From NCBI GenBank assembly GCA_041745535.1, contig JBGTIS010000193.1, forward strand, positions 1-19,192: a DNA stretch of 19,192 nucleotides, written 5' to 3'. The translations under genes were made by a program, and so were the position numbers. The stretch is from JBGTIS01 sp041745535. Lineage in GTDB: Bacteria; Bacteroidota; Bacteroidia; Cytophagales; Cyclobacteriaceae. A model generated the notes under the pieces. It was given only the letters and a program-made list of their open reading frames with translations, did not search any database and had not been told where the DNA came from. Shown here piece by piece: positions 8,356 through 16,510 of the stretch. Every line of letters starts with the position of its first letter. Within the stretch, counting starts at the first letter, position 1.

Positions 8356-8437
8356 AGCTTACTTTGTTAAAAAAGCGGAATTTAATGGTTTTTTTAATGA
8401 TTATAAACCACTTATGGCAATCAATTTTTCATATAAC

Positions 8438-9436
8438 CTATTTTTTCCGGTCGAACAGCTTTTGAGGAACTACCAGAAATAAACCAATTGACGTAAATAA
8501 ATTATTTTGGAAAGACATTTCAAAGGCGGTATTAGCAGTATGGTCTGCTTCCAGCCATTTTGAAGAAATGGGAGAGGTGAATCCTCCGGTTATTTCCATC
8601 CATAACCAGTCGTGAATTTCTCTTTGATAGCCCAGGCTCCAACGTACTTCATTGCGCTGAAAAATATACTGATTACCCACATCCGACGGATAGGTCATGT
8701 TGATGTTATATTTTGGGGAGTTCAGTGTGGCATCAGCCGTAACTACATTTTTATGATTGGGAGAATAATAGCGCGCTCTGGTTCTGGCCGGAAGGATGGC
8801 ATCTACGCTCCATTGTGGTGAAAACTGATGTTGGTACGCCAGCAACGGAAATACAGCATCACCGTCAAAATCTACTTTATAAATAAGCCCTAACCCTAAA
8901 ATGGTTTTTTCACTTTTTCGCCAGCCCATAACAGAAGCCAGCGAATAGTTGAGGTAGGTGTTTTTCTGGCTATCGAACCGGTCGCCACTTAGCGATGCCT
9001 GTAGCCGGTGGGCCAGAAACAGTTTTCCTCGGAAGGGCGTAATTACAAACAGCGAGGTGTTGAAACTGCGGAGCGATTTGTCGTGTAAGGCACCGGTGAA
9101 GCGGGCCGATTCAGGGCTTCTGAAATCGAACTCTTCGTTGTAATAGGTAAAGGAAGCGGCTACTTTAAGCCCAGGGCGCATTACCACAGGAGCCCGCAGG
9201 TTTACTTCAAAACTGCTGTTATTGGCTATTTCCATATCCGAGCCATTACTTTGCCGTATCAAATAGCCAGACGACCGAAAATGCTTCACACTAAAAAAGG
9301 TAGGACGAGGCTGGTAGCCCAGGCTTGTATTGCAAAACAACCTGTCTTGCAAAACCGAAACTTCCTGTGCCCAACAGGTAGCAATAGTATTCACCAATAC
9401 AAGGAGTAGAAATCCTGACCGAAATATAACAGGCAT
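8438..9436 (-). CDS. Outer-membrane beta-barrel protein, DUF6268-like
   Basis: A 332-residue secreted protein. Residues 1-24 are a signal peptide (hydrophobic core LLLVLVNTIAT, cleavage near WAQ). The rest shows alternating polar/hydrophobic strands rich in Tyr, Phe and Trp, typical of a barrel of about 12-14 strands: for example SSFEVNLRAPVV, KVAASFTYYNEEF, LNYSLASVMGW, ILGLGLIYKVDF, WSLGYQREIHDWLWMEITGG and LFTSIGLFLVVP. The overall pattern matches the DUF6268 outer-membrane barrel family of Bacteroidota, whose role is unknown. The last residues (QKLFDRKK) do not end in the usual terminal Phe, so the final strand is probably FTSIGLFLVV. It is the first of three collinear minus-strand genes and ends in TAG. 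Confidence 0.72.
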   Translation of the reverse strand: MPVIFRSGFLLLVLVNTIATCWAQEVSVLQDRLFCNTSLGYQPRPTFFSVKHFRSSGYLIRQSNGSDMEIANNSSFEVNLRAPVVMRPGLKVAASFTYYNEEFDFRSPESARFTGALHDKSLRSFNTSLFVITPFRGKLFLAHRLQASLSGDRFDSQKNTYLNYSLASVMGWRKSEKTILGLGLIYKVDFDGDAVFPLLAYQHQFSPQWSVDAILPARTRARYYSPNHKNVVTADATLNSPKYNINMTYPSDVGNQYIFQRNEVRWSLGYQREIHDWLWMEITGGFTSPISSKWLEADHTANTAFEMSFQNNLFTSIGLFLVVPQKLFDRKK

Positions 9437-9742
9437 AGTTTTGAAGATTACAGAACAGACAACGCTAAAATTGCCAAAATATTATAAGGCAAACTTTAAA
9501 ATAAGGAATCTTTTTTCAGGAGGTAGTGGTAAGGCTACTAACGTATGTTTGAAATTTTGGTTTCCCTGCTATTTATTTATAAAAATTAAAACAGGTTTTA
9601 TTAGAAAAATGAACGAGAAAAATTAAAATTTGAGAAAGTATCCCCATACTGTTGCTAACGCCGCATAACGTCAGGCAATAGTTGCGGAATGCGAAAATGG
9701 GGTTTAGCTTGGTCTATTTTCTATAATTTATACCTATAACCT
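9437..9742. other. Divergent intergenic region with a nested stem-loop
   Basis: This AT-rich gap separates the barrel gene (minus) from the phosphoesterase-Omp85 gene (plus). It has no convincing coding sequence. Its right part contains the nested inverted repeats listed separately (9642-9702). No clear TAnnTTTG box is visible on either strand; ATATTTTG on the minus strand near 9480 and TATTTTCT at 9715-9722 are only weak candidates. Confidence 0.6.
9642..9702. repeat. Nested inverted repeat upstream of the phosphoesterase-Omp85 gene
   Basis: Two nested perfect inverted pairs are visible: outer CCCCAT (9642-9647) with ATGGGG (9697-9702), and inner CCGCA (9661-9665) with TGCGG (9683-9687), separated by 17 bases. 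The element is GC-richer than its flanks and ends 40 bases before the start codon. It could be a transcribed hairpin, an operator or a decayed intergenic repeat. The GCATAACG it contains also occurs in the island repeat near 17268. Confidence 0.5.
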
Positions 9743-12700
9743 ATGCACATGACGATAAATAGAGAAACAGACCCATTGTTTCTAATTTTATTCATAGCAT
9801 TTTTTATACAAGGCTGTGCTAACTATAAACTTAATTATAGTACGGAAGCCAGGCACTGGGAAGAAACGATCCCCGACAAAAACTTATTGAAAACACATAC
9901 CATGTACCTGATTGGCGATGCCGGCCAAACCTACGACAATAATACCAACCCCATACTGCGATACCTGAAAACGAAACTGGATTCAGCATCGACCAATAGC
10001 TCTATTATTTTTCTGGGTGATAACATTTATCCGCATGGTTTGCCGCCCAAAGACGAAAAATTAGCCCGCGAACAGGCAGAACGCCATTTGGATGCCCAAC
10101 TTGAAATACTGGATAACTTTAAAGGACTGAAAATTTTCACGCCCGGCAACCACGACTGGGGCGTGTACGGAATAAAAGGTTTGAATCGGGAAGAAAGGTA
10201 TGTGGAAGCGTATCTGAACAAAGCCATTGAAGACAAGGATGACTGGCAGAATTATTTCCTGCCCAACGATGGTTGCTCCGGACCGGAAATCATAGAAGTG
10301 AGTGAGGAACTGGTGATTATGGTGGTAGATTCCAACTGGTGGTTAATGGACTGGAACAAAGATACCGGCATCAACGATGGCTGTGAGACCAAGAGCAGAA
10401 AAGATTTTCAGTTTATTTTTGAAGAAGCGCTGCGTAAATACAGAAACAAACACGTGGTAATTGCCATGCATCACCCCATGTACGACAACGGATTACACGG
10501 TGGGTATTTTACTGTTAAACAACACCTTTTCCCCATAACTGAACTATACGATAATTTTTATTTGCCGCTGCCAGGCGTTGGCTCTGTGGCTGCCTTTGCC
10601 CGCGGCGTCATAGGTTTGAAACAGGACCTTGCCAATCAGGCTTACAGAGATTTGAAGGCTGCTTTGCTGGGGGCCGCCAAAAAAAATGGTAATTTTATTT
10701 TTGTTGCCGGCCATGAGCATAATCTGCAGTATTTTGAGAACGACCGACAGTACTTTGTAGTAAGTGGAGCAGGCTCGAAACAAAATCCGGCCCGATTGGG
10801 CAATGGCGCTTTGTTTGCCTATGGGCAAAAAGGTTACTCGCAATTAGATTTTTATAACGATGGCTCGGTGTGGGTGCGATTCTGGGTACCCGACGAAAAA
10901 GGAAAAAGCGCCAAACTGGTTTACCAGAAAAAGATAAAAGACAAGCCAGGTATCTCCGAAGAAGATATTCCCCACGAATTTCCTGAATACGAGGCTGCCT
11001 CAGGTTCGGTGGAAACCAATCCGATTATTACAACTGTAGAAGAAGAAACGGCATTTTATGATTTTGTATTGGGTGAGCATTACAGCGACGTATACCAGCA
11101 AAAATATGAATTTCCTGTACTTGATCTGCGTACGTTTAAAGGCGGGCTTACCCCCGTTCAGCCCGGCGGCGGCAATCAGACCAATTCATTGCGCCTTGTG
11201 GCAGACGATGGTAAGGAATATACCATGCGCGCCCTTACCAAAGATGATTCCCGCCTGCTGCCGTATCCGTTCAACCGGTTACGGGCTGCTCAGGAAATTG
11301 CCAAGGTGAATTTCCTTTCCTCTCATCCTTTTGCCGCTACGGCGGTGCCCAAACTGGCCGGCGCCGTGCAGGTGTACCATACCAATCCGGAATTGTATTA
11401 TGTGCCGAAGCAACCGGCTTTAGAGGAATACAACGCGGTTTTTGGCGGTGAAGTATACCTGGTGGAAGAGCGCCCTGATGCGGATTGGAGCAAAACACCC
11501 AGCTTCGGCAACTCAGAAAACATTGTAAGCACTTCTAAAGTGGTGGAACGCTTACACGATAAGTTCAAGTACCGGATTGATGAACCCTGGGCCGTGCGAA
11601 CCCGCCTGTTCGATCTGGTGATTGGCGACTGGGACCGGCACGATGATCAATGGCGGTGGGCAGAACTGGAGCAAAATGAAGATAAAATATACCGCCCGAT
11701 TCCCCGCGACCGCGACCAGGCTTTTTCCCGATACGACGGACTGGTAGCAGCCATTGCTCGGCAAACCATGCCTTTTCTCCGGCAGCTCAATGTATACCAG
11801 CCTGAAATTAAGAAAATGAAATGGTCGACCTGGAGCGCCCGCTATTTCGACCGTTCGTTTATGGATGAAATGACCTGGCCCGACTGGGAAAAAGAAGCGA
11901 AATATATTCAGACTCATCTGACGGATGACGTGATTGAAAGTGCTTTTGAAACCTGGCCGGAAAAAGTGCGGCAGCTTTCTGCCAACCAAATCATCAGCAC
12001 CCTGAAACAGCGTAGAGATAATGTGGTAGATATGGCCAGAAGACACTACCTGCTGGTTGCCAAAAAAGTGGATGTGGTTGGTACCGATGGGAAAGAACAG
12101 TTTGTGGTAAACCGGCTGGATAATAATAAAACTCAGATACAGGTTTTTGATTTGAAGGATGGCAAAGCAGTTGAAAAAGTGTATGACCGCACCTTTTTGA
12201 GCAATGAAACTAAAGAAATTCATTTATATGGCTTGTCTGACGACGATGAGTTTGTAGTGAAAGGCGATGTGAATAAGGGTATATTGGTACGGCTAATCGG
12301 GGGAGAAGGAAATGACGAATTTACCGATTCTTCCCAGGTGGCAGGCTGGTCGCATAAAACGAAAGTATATGATTCGGAAGGCGAGAAGAGTAAGTTGCAG
12401 TTGGGTGCCGAAGCCAAAAACCTGATCAGCAACCAAGCTGAACACAATATTTACGACAGAAAAGCCTACGATTATGAATACGATTACACCGTACCCATTC
12501 CCACCATAGGCTATAATGTAGACAACGGTTTTAAAATTGGTCTGAACCTGACGTATACCCATTACGCATTCAAGAAATCGCCCTATAGCCAGATTCATAA
12601 CATTGGCGGTTCCTTTGCCTTTGCCACTCTTTCGCCGGAGCTTACCTATCAGGGCGATTTCAATGAAGCCATCGGTACCTGGGACTTTCTTCTGCGCAGC

Positions 12701-13522
12701 ACCCTGCGGGGCGACAGGTTTACTCGCAATTATTTTGGCCTGGGCAACGATTCTGAAAAAACGACTGATGACAGAAATTTTAACCGGGTAAAGCAAAGTT
12801 TAATTGCGGTGGAACCTGCCTTAAAAAGAAGGTTTGCCGGCGGGAGTGGTAATTTTATACTAGGAGCTACTTTCCAACGCTTTAAAACGTATGATACGGA
12901 AGACAGATTTATTTCAGACGAATCTGCCGGATTGCCCGACAATGCTTTTGATGCTAAATATTTCGCCGGTCCTAAGGCTGAATTTAATTACATCAACCTG
13001 GATAATCCAAGGATTACGCACCGGGGGATTGCGTTGAAAACCTCTGTTTCTTATCAGGTTAATCTGAAAGAAACTTCCAGAACCAATACTTATTATGATG
13101 CGGAACTCACATTCTACACGCCCATCGACCGCAACGAAAAACTAATTTTGGCATCCCGCATCGGTACGGCCCACCTCTGGGGCGATTATGAATTTTTTCA
13201 ACTGCCGGTGCTGGGTGGGAAGGATAACCTCAGAGGTTTTCGTTTCGACCGTTTTTACGGTAATTCCAGCTTTTACCATAACATTGATTTGCGTTGGAAA
13301 TCGCTTACCTCCATCAACAGCGTGCTCCCTCTTTCGTTCGGCTTAACTGGTGGCTTCGATTATGGGCGGGTATGGCTGAAAAATGAAATCTCCGATACCT
13401 GGCATTATGGTTATGGCGGTGGTTTTTGGGTAGCCCCTGTAGATTACATCGCCCTTTCATTGGGCCTTTACCATTCTAAAGAAAATGACCTGCTGGTGTT
13501 TAAAATGGGTTTCGCGTTCTAA
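9743..13522 (+). CDS. Surface protein: metallophosphoesterase, kinase-like region and Omp85-type barrel
   Basis: A 1259-residue envelope protein in three parts. Residues 1-25 are a lipoprotein-like signal (FIQGC, C25). Residues about 50-400 are a calcineurin-like phosphoesterase with all motifs: GDAG (D59), LGDN (92-94), GNHD (135-138), MHHP (H243-H244) and GHEH (323-326). Residues about 470-770 show a kinase-like pattern: TMRALTKD (R496/K500), a helix glutamate near E518, the catalytic-loop-like GDWDRHDDQW (D631, R632, H633) and the metal-loop-like PRDRDQAF (654-661, D658). After a beta-rich linker with GGEGND (853-858), residues about 905-1259 form an Omp85/BamA-type barrel with the family motif GGKDNLRGF (1158-1166) and a C-terminal Phe. 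Bacteroidota carry such proteins, usually annotated only as metallophosphoesterase or BamA/TamA-like. Substrate and topology are unknown. Confidence 0.9.
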   Translation: MHMTINRETDPLFLILFIAFFIQGCANYKLNYSTEARHWEETIPDKNLLKTHTMYLIGDAGQTYDNNTNPILRYLKTKLDSASTNSSIIFLGDNIYPHGLPPKDEKLAREQAERHLDAQLEILDNFKGLKIFTPGNHDWGVYGIKGLNREERYVEAYLNKAIEDKDDWQNYFLPNDGCSGPEIIEVSEELVIMVVDSNWWLMDWNKDTGINDGCETKSRKDFQFIFEEALRKYRNKHVVIAMHHPMYDNGLHGGYFTVKQHLFPITELYDNFYLPLPGVGSVAAFARGVIGLKQDLANQAYRDLKAALLGAAKKNGNFIFVAGHEHNLQYFENDRQYFVVSGAGSKQNPARLGNGALFAYGQKGYSQLDFYNDGSVWVRFWVPDEKGKSAKLVYQKKIKDKPGISEEDIPHEFPEYEAASGSVETNPIITTVEEETAFYDFVLGEHYSDVYQQKYEFPVLDLRTFKGGLTPVQPGGGNQTNSLRLVADDGKEYTMRALTKDDSRLLPYPFNRLRAAQEIAKVNFLSSHPFAATAVPKLAGAVQVYHTNPELYYVPKQPALEEYNAVFGGEVYLVEERPDADWSKTPSFGNSENIVSTSKVVERLHDKFKYRIDEPWAVRTRLFDLVIGDWDRHDDQWRWAELEQNEDKIYRPIPRDRDQAFSRYDGLVAAIARQTMPFLRQLNVYQPEIKKMKWSTWSARYFDRSFMDEMTWPDWEKEAKYIQTHLTDDVIESAFETWPEKVRQLSANQIISTLKQRRDNVVDMARRHYLLVAKKVDVVGTDGKEQFVVNRLDNNKTQIQVFDLKDGKAVEKVYDRTFLSNETKEIHLYGLSDDDEFVVKGDVNKGILVRLIGGEGNDEFTDSSQVAGWSHKTKVYDSEGEKSKLQLGAEAKNLISNQAEHNIYDRKAYDYEYDYTVPIPTIGYNVDNGFKIGLNLTYTHYAFKKSPYSQIHNIGGSFAFATLSPELTYQGDFNEAIGTWDFLLRSTLRGDRFTRNYFGLGNDSEKTTDDRNFNRVKQSLIAVEPALKRRFAGGSGNFILGATFQRFKTYDTEDRFISDESAGLPDNAFDAKYFAGPKAEFNYINLDNPRITHRGIALKTSVSYQVNLKETSRTNTYYDAELTFYTPIDRNEKLILASRIGTAHLWGDYEFFQLPVLGGKDNLRGFRFDRFYGNSSFYHNIDLRWKSLTSINSVLPLSFGLTGGFDYGRVWLKNEISDTWHYGYGGGFWVAPVDYIALSLGLYHSKENDLLVFKMGFAF

Positions 13523-13545
13523 ACCCCATATCTTCGTTAATACTA

Positions 13546-13578
13546 AATTCCATTAAAACTCTGAAGTAAAATGGAATT
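13546..13578. terminator. Hairpin between convergent genes
   Basis: A perfect 9-bp inverted repeat, AATTCCATT (13546-13554) and AATGGAATT (13570-13578), with a 15-base loop lies where the two convergent genes end 30 bp apart. It overlaps the prfC stop codon and its last few codons. It is AT-rich and lacks a clear T-run, so a bidirectional terminator role is plausible but weak. Confidence 0.35.
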
Positions 13579-15148
13579 CAATATCGGGGAAATTATCCTG
13601 CACCATTTGTAACCAGGCTTTGGTTTCGGCCATAAACACGTACTTGCCGTCTTTGTCTCTGGCAATGTAGCGGTGTTTGGAAGCAATAAATTCTTTCAGC
13701 TTTTTCTGGTCTTTACTGCTGATCCAGCAGGCCTTGTACAGGTTGAGGCCGGCGAAATTAACGGTAGCGCCATATTCATGTTTTAACCGATATTGTATTA
13801 CTTCAAACTGTAACTGCCCAACGGTGCCTACTACTTTGCGGGAACCCATTTCATAGGTAAATAACTGGGCTACACCTTCGTCCATCAGCTGTTCCAGCCC
13901 TTTTTCCAGTTGCTTGGTTTTCATGGCATCCAGGTTAATTACCTCTCGAAATATTTCAGGCGAAAAGCTGGGAATGCCTTTAAAGGTGCCACTTTCACCT
14001 TCAGTTAAGGTGTCGCCTATTTTCAGGTTGCCGGTGTCGTACAGGCCGACGATATCGCCGGGAAAGGCTTCGTCGATAATTTCCTTGCTCTGGGCCATAA
14101 AAGCCGTGGCATTGGAAAACCGCAATTGTTTGTTAAGCCGGGTATGATAATAGGGTTTATTGCGCTCGAATTTGCCGGAGCATACCCGAACAAACGCAAT
14201 TCGGTTGCGGTGTTTGGGGTCCATATTGGCATGGATTTTAAATATAAACCCGGTAAACTTTTCTTCAGTCGGATTCACCACCCGTTCGTCCGTTTCGTGG
14301 GCTTTGGGTTTTGGGGCGATATCGATGAAACATTCCAGCAGCTCTTTCACACCAAAATTATTGACGGCACTGCCAAAAAACACAGGCGCTACTTCGGCAT
14401 TGCGGTAGGCTTCCAGGTCAAAATCAGCATATACACCTTCTATCAGTTCTACATCTTCGCGTAGCTGGTTGGCAAACTTTTCACCCACATACCCATCCAG
14501 TTCCCTGCTGGACAGGTCGGTTATCCGCAATCCTTCATTCTGTAGTTTTTGCTTGCTGGGCTGGAACAGAAACAGGCTTTTGTTGTACAGGCTGTACACG
14601 CCTTTAAAAGATTTTCCCATGCCAATGGGCCAACTCAGCGGCCTTACTTTAATGTTCAGCTTTTCTTCTATTTCGTCGAGCAAATCGTAGGGGTCGCGGC
14701 CTTCGCGGTCCAGTTTGTTAATAAAAGCGATTACGGGCGTCTTTCTCATGCGGCAAACTTCCATCAGCTTTTCCGTTTGCATTTCTACCCCTTTCACACA
14801 GTCAATTACCATAATCACGCTGTCTACCGCCGTCAGGGTGCGGTAGGTATCTTCGGCAAAGTCTTCGTGGCCGGGCGTGTCCAGCAGGTTAATTTTTACC
14901 GGATGCCCGTTGTTGGTGTAGTCGAAGGCCATTACGGAGGTGGCAACAGAAATACCCCGCTGTTTTTCAATTTCCATAAAGTCAGAAGTGGCATGCCGGG
15001 TTATTTTGTTGGATTTTACCGCTCCGGCTACCTGAATGGCGCCGCCAAACAGCAACAGCTTTTCGGTAAGGGTAGTTTTCCCGGCATCGGGGTGGCTGAT
15101 AATGCCAAAGGTTCTTCTTTTTTCAATTTCTTCTTTCAGACTGCTCAT
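13553..15148 (-). CDS. prfC: Peptide chain release factor 3 (RF3)
   Basis: A 531-residue translational GTPase that recycles RF1 and RF2 from the ribosome after peptide release. The G-domain motifs are intact: P-loop HPDAGKTT (19-26), switch I RGISV (64-68), DTPGH (90-94) and NKLD (144-147). The FMEIEKQRGISV block and the C-terminal RF3 region (EMGSRKVVGTVGQLQFEV) distinguish it from EF-G and from TypA/LepA. Length is the usual 525-535 residues for RF3. The start ATG gives MSSLKEEIEKRRTFGIISHP, the normal N-terminus. It stands alone, convergent with the phosphoesterase-Omp85 gene. The next plus-strand gene begins about 220 bp upstream and diverges from it. Confidence 0.96.
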   Translation of the reverse strand: MSSLKEEIEKRRTFGIISHPDAGKTTLTEKLLLFGGAIQVAGAVKSNKITRHATSDFMEIEKQRGISVATSVMAFDYTNNGHPVKINLLDTPGHEDFAEDTYRTLTAVDSVIMVIDCVKGVEMQTEKLMEVCRMRKTPVIAFINKLDREGRDPYDLLDEIEEKLNIKVRPLSWPIGMGKSFKGVYSLYNKSLFLFQPSKQKLQNEGLRITDLSSRELDGYVGEKFANQLREDVELIEGVYADFDLEAYRNAEVAPVFFGSAVNNFGVKELLECFIDIAPKPKAHETDERVVNPTEEKFTGFIFKIHANMDPKHRNRIAFVRVCSGKFERNKPYYHTRLNKQLRFSNATAFMAQSKEIIDEAFPGDIVGLYDTGNLKIGDTLTEGESGTFKGIPSFSPEIFREVINLDAMKTKQLEKGLEQLMDEGVAQLFTYEMGSRKVVGTVGQLQFEVIQYRLKHEYGATVNFAGLNLYKACWISSKDQKKLKEFIASKHRYIARDKDGKYVFMAETKAWLQMVQDNFPDIEFHFTSEF

Positions 15149-15188
15149 AGTGTTTTTCTTCCTGCTACAGGCTCTTTAATTTCAGTTT

Positions 15189-15200
15189 GCGAAAATACAC
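15189..15200 (-). promoter_or_regulatory. Promoter-like box upstream of prfC
   Basis: On the minus strand the site reads GTGTATTTTCGC, a one-base variant of the Bacteroidota -7 box TAnnTTTGC. It is about 41 bases before the prfC start codon. It shares the 11-mer CGAAAATACAC (plus strand) with the box upstream of the GAF gene. No -33 TTTG is evident. Confidence 0.28.
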
Positions 15201-15315
15201 ATTCTTTCGGAATCTGGCAGATCTGTACCCATTGATTAACAGGAATTTTAAAATCAGTTTAAATTTTTCCGAGAGAAGCGTTGTAGAACGTACCAACCAG
15301 TAGTTTCTGGCATTA

Positions 15316-15323
15316 TATTTTTG
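15316..15323 (+). promoter_or_regulatory. -7 box (TAnnTTTG) upstream of the DUF486 gene
   Basis: TATTTTTG followed by C is an exact match to the Bacteroidota -7 consensus, 44 bases before the first candidate start codon at 15368. The nearest upstream TTG (15281-15283) is too far away for a standard -33 element. Confidence 0.4.
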
Positions 15324-15367
15324 CTATAACAAATGCTGTTAACGCAAAACTTTTAAATAAGATTTAA

Positions 15368-15751
15368 ATGCTTCTGAAATTTATGAAAGCCTGGATGACG
15401 ATTGCCTTACTTGTTCTTTCCAATACGTTTATGACCTTCGCCTGATATGGGCACCTGAAGTTTAAAGAATTGACCTGGTTTCAGCATCTGGGTTTGTTCA
15501 GCATTATTCTGGTTAGCTGGGGCATCGCGTTTTTTGAATATATTTTTCAGGTGCCGGCTAACCGCATCGGATTTAAAGAAAATGGCGGCCCTTTTTCGCT
15601 CATGCAGCTCAAGGTAATTCAGGAAGTGATTACCCTCACGGTTTTCACGGTGTTTACACTCGTATTCTTCAAAACGGAAACCTTTCGGCTTAATCACCTT
15701 ATTGGTTTTGTATTTCTGGTGCTGGCCGTGTACTTTATTTTCAAGAAATAA
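15368..15751 (+). pseudogene. DUF486 family small membrane protein gene with in-frame TGA
   Basis: The frame from ATG 15368 (or the more likely ATG 15383, giving MKAWMTIALLVLSNTF) reads through four hydrophobic segments typical of DUF486 (PF04342), a small DMT-transporter-like membrane family of about 115-120 residues. Hallmarks are SNTFMTFA, then YGHLKFK, ILVSWGIAFFEY, QVPANRIG and QLKVIQEVITL. A single TGA at 15443-15445 interrupts it exactly where family members have tryptophan (TFAWYGHLKF), consistent with a TGG-to-TGA change. Nothing else is damaged: the frame is intact for about 100 codons after the stop. Nearby genes at 2953 and 16633 end in TGA, so TGA is not a sense codon here. It could be a recent pseudogene, a sequencing error, or an inefficiently read-through gene. 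Confidence 0.8.
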
Positions 15752-15781
15752 AAGAAGTAAAGATGCTGTACATTTACCTTG

Positions 15782-15849
15782 GATAGCGCGCGTTTAGCGA
15801 TAGCGCAATGCCGTTTCGTTGGGCAGAACTATGCACATTGTTACAGCAC
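15782..15849. repeat. Intergenic repeat, left copy bounding the accessory island
   Basis: Bases 15782-15811 match 17281-17310 at 27 of 30 positions in the same orientation (shared core CGTTTAGCGATAGCG). To its right are CTATGCAC (15829-15836), found inverted at 17224-17231, and GTTACAGCAC (15840-15849), found inverted at 16511-16520. It lies between the DUF486 gene and the orphan gene, and no coding sequence covers it. Confidence 0.75.
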
Positions 15850-15947
15850 GATTCTTTAATATTCTAATGTATTCAAAGTTTATTCAGTTTCCAAATTGGA
15901 TTCATTTGTTGTCTCATTCCTCATATTCATATCTTTATCAAATACTT

Positions 15948-16454
15948 TTATTCTTTTTTGTCATCCATTTTCCACCACTCTTTTCCCCATTTACTTTCCA
16001 TTTTCCTAGCGCCTTCAGTAATCAAAATATATAAAGGGGTTGTATCGACAAAATCATTAAAATCAGTTTCTCTAAATTCTGAATAAGATATTCCCATTAT
16101 GTTGAAATACACCTTCGTCCAATCTAACATGCTGCTAGAAGTAACAGAATGATCTTTAATGTATATTGTTGCAAAATGTAAATACAGATCGCTCTGCTCA
16201 TTCTTTTCCTCTTTAATATAATAATCTCTTGTATTTAGCTCATTGAAATAGATTTCATCAAGACCAATTTCCCTCTGTATATCCTTAAAATAATCTTTCA
16301 TAAAATATTCTGTAGCTACAATGCTTATGTCTATGATTTTTCCGACCAATTTATTCCCTTCGATATCGATTGTTGTAGGTCTTAAAAATACTGATTGTAG
16401 AGGGCTATTATCTGTATCTAGCCATTTCTTTTTAAACGAATATATCCATTTCAT
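15948..16454 (-). CDS. Orphan hypothetical protein, AT-rich
   Basis: A 168-residue soluble protein I do not recognise. It has no signal peptide or membrane segment. It is rich in Asp, Glu, Lys, Tyr and Phe, with alternating beta-like stretches (LYLHFATIYIKDH, PLYILITEG) and a tryptophan-rich charged C-terminus (ESKWGKEWWKMDDKKE). Its codon use is visibly more AT-rich than that of prfC or the CHAD gene nearby, suggesting a different origin. It is oriented with the toxin-antitoxin pair and lies between two copies of the inverted 10-mer GTTACAGCAC/GTGCTGTAAC. The size and composition would suit a cargo, immunity or phage-related protein, but nothing specific supports this. The start ATG at 16454 opens MKWIYSFKKKW. 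Confidence 0.65.
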   Translation of the reverse strand: MKWIYSFKKKWLDTDNSPLQSVFLRPTTIDIEGNKLVGKIIDISIVATEYFMKDYFKDIQREIGLDEIYFNELNTRDYYIKEEKNEQSDLYLHFATIYIKDHSVTSSSMLDWTKVYFNIMGISYSEFRETDFNDFVDTTPLYILITEGARKMESKWGKEWWKMDDKKE

Positions 16455-16510
16455 TTTATTATTTTTATCTTCAGCCTATATTGTTGTTGGTCCACACTTA
16501 TAAATTTTAT

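Noticed and set aside
11552..12796. Long minus-strand frames (223 and 167 codons) opposite the phosphoesterase-Omp85 gene
   Set aside because: They are antisense to a gene with intact motifs throughout and have no family resemblance.
14549..15235. A 228-codon plus-strand frame opposite prfC
   Set aside because: It lies wholly antisense to the well-conserved RF3 gene, has no recognisable domain and reflects codon bias on the other strand.
15443..15445. Selenocysteine or reassigned TGA codon
   Set aside because: The family has tryptophan at this site, no selenocysteine-insertion-type hairpin is evident just after it, and genes at 2953 and 16633 use TGA as their stop.
13553..15445. Functional link between prfC and the TGA-interrupted DUF486 gene
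   Set aside because: RF3 affects termination, which is tempting, but the genes are divergent with separate promoter-like boxes and adjacency alone is weak evidence.
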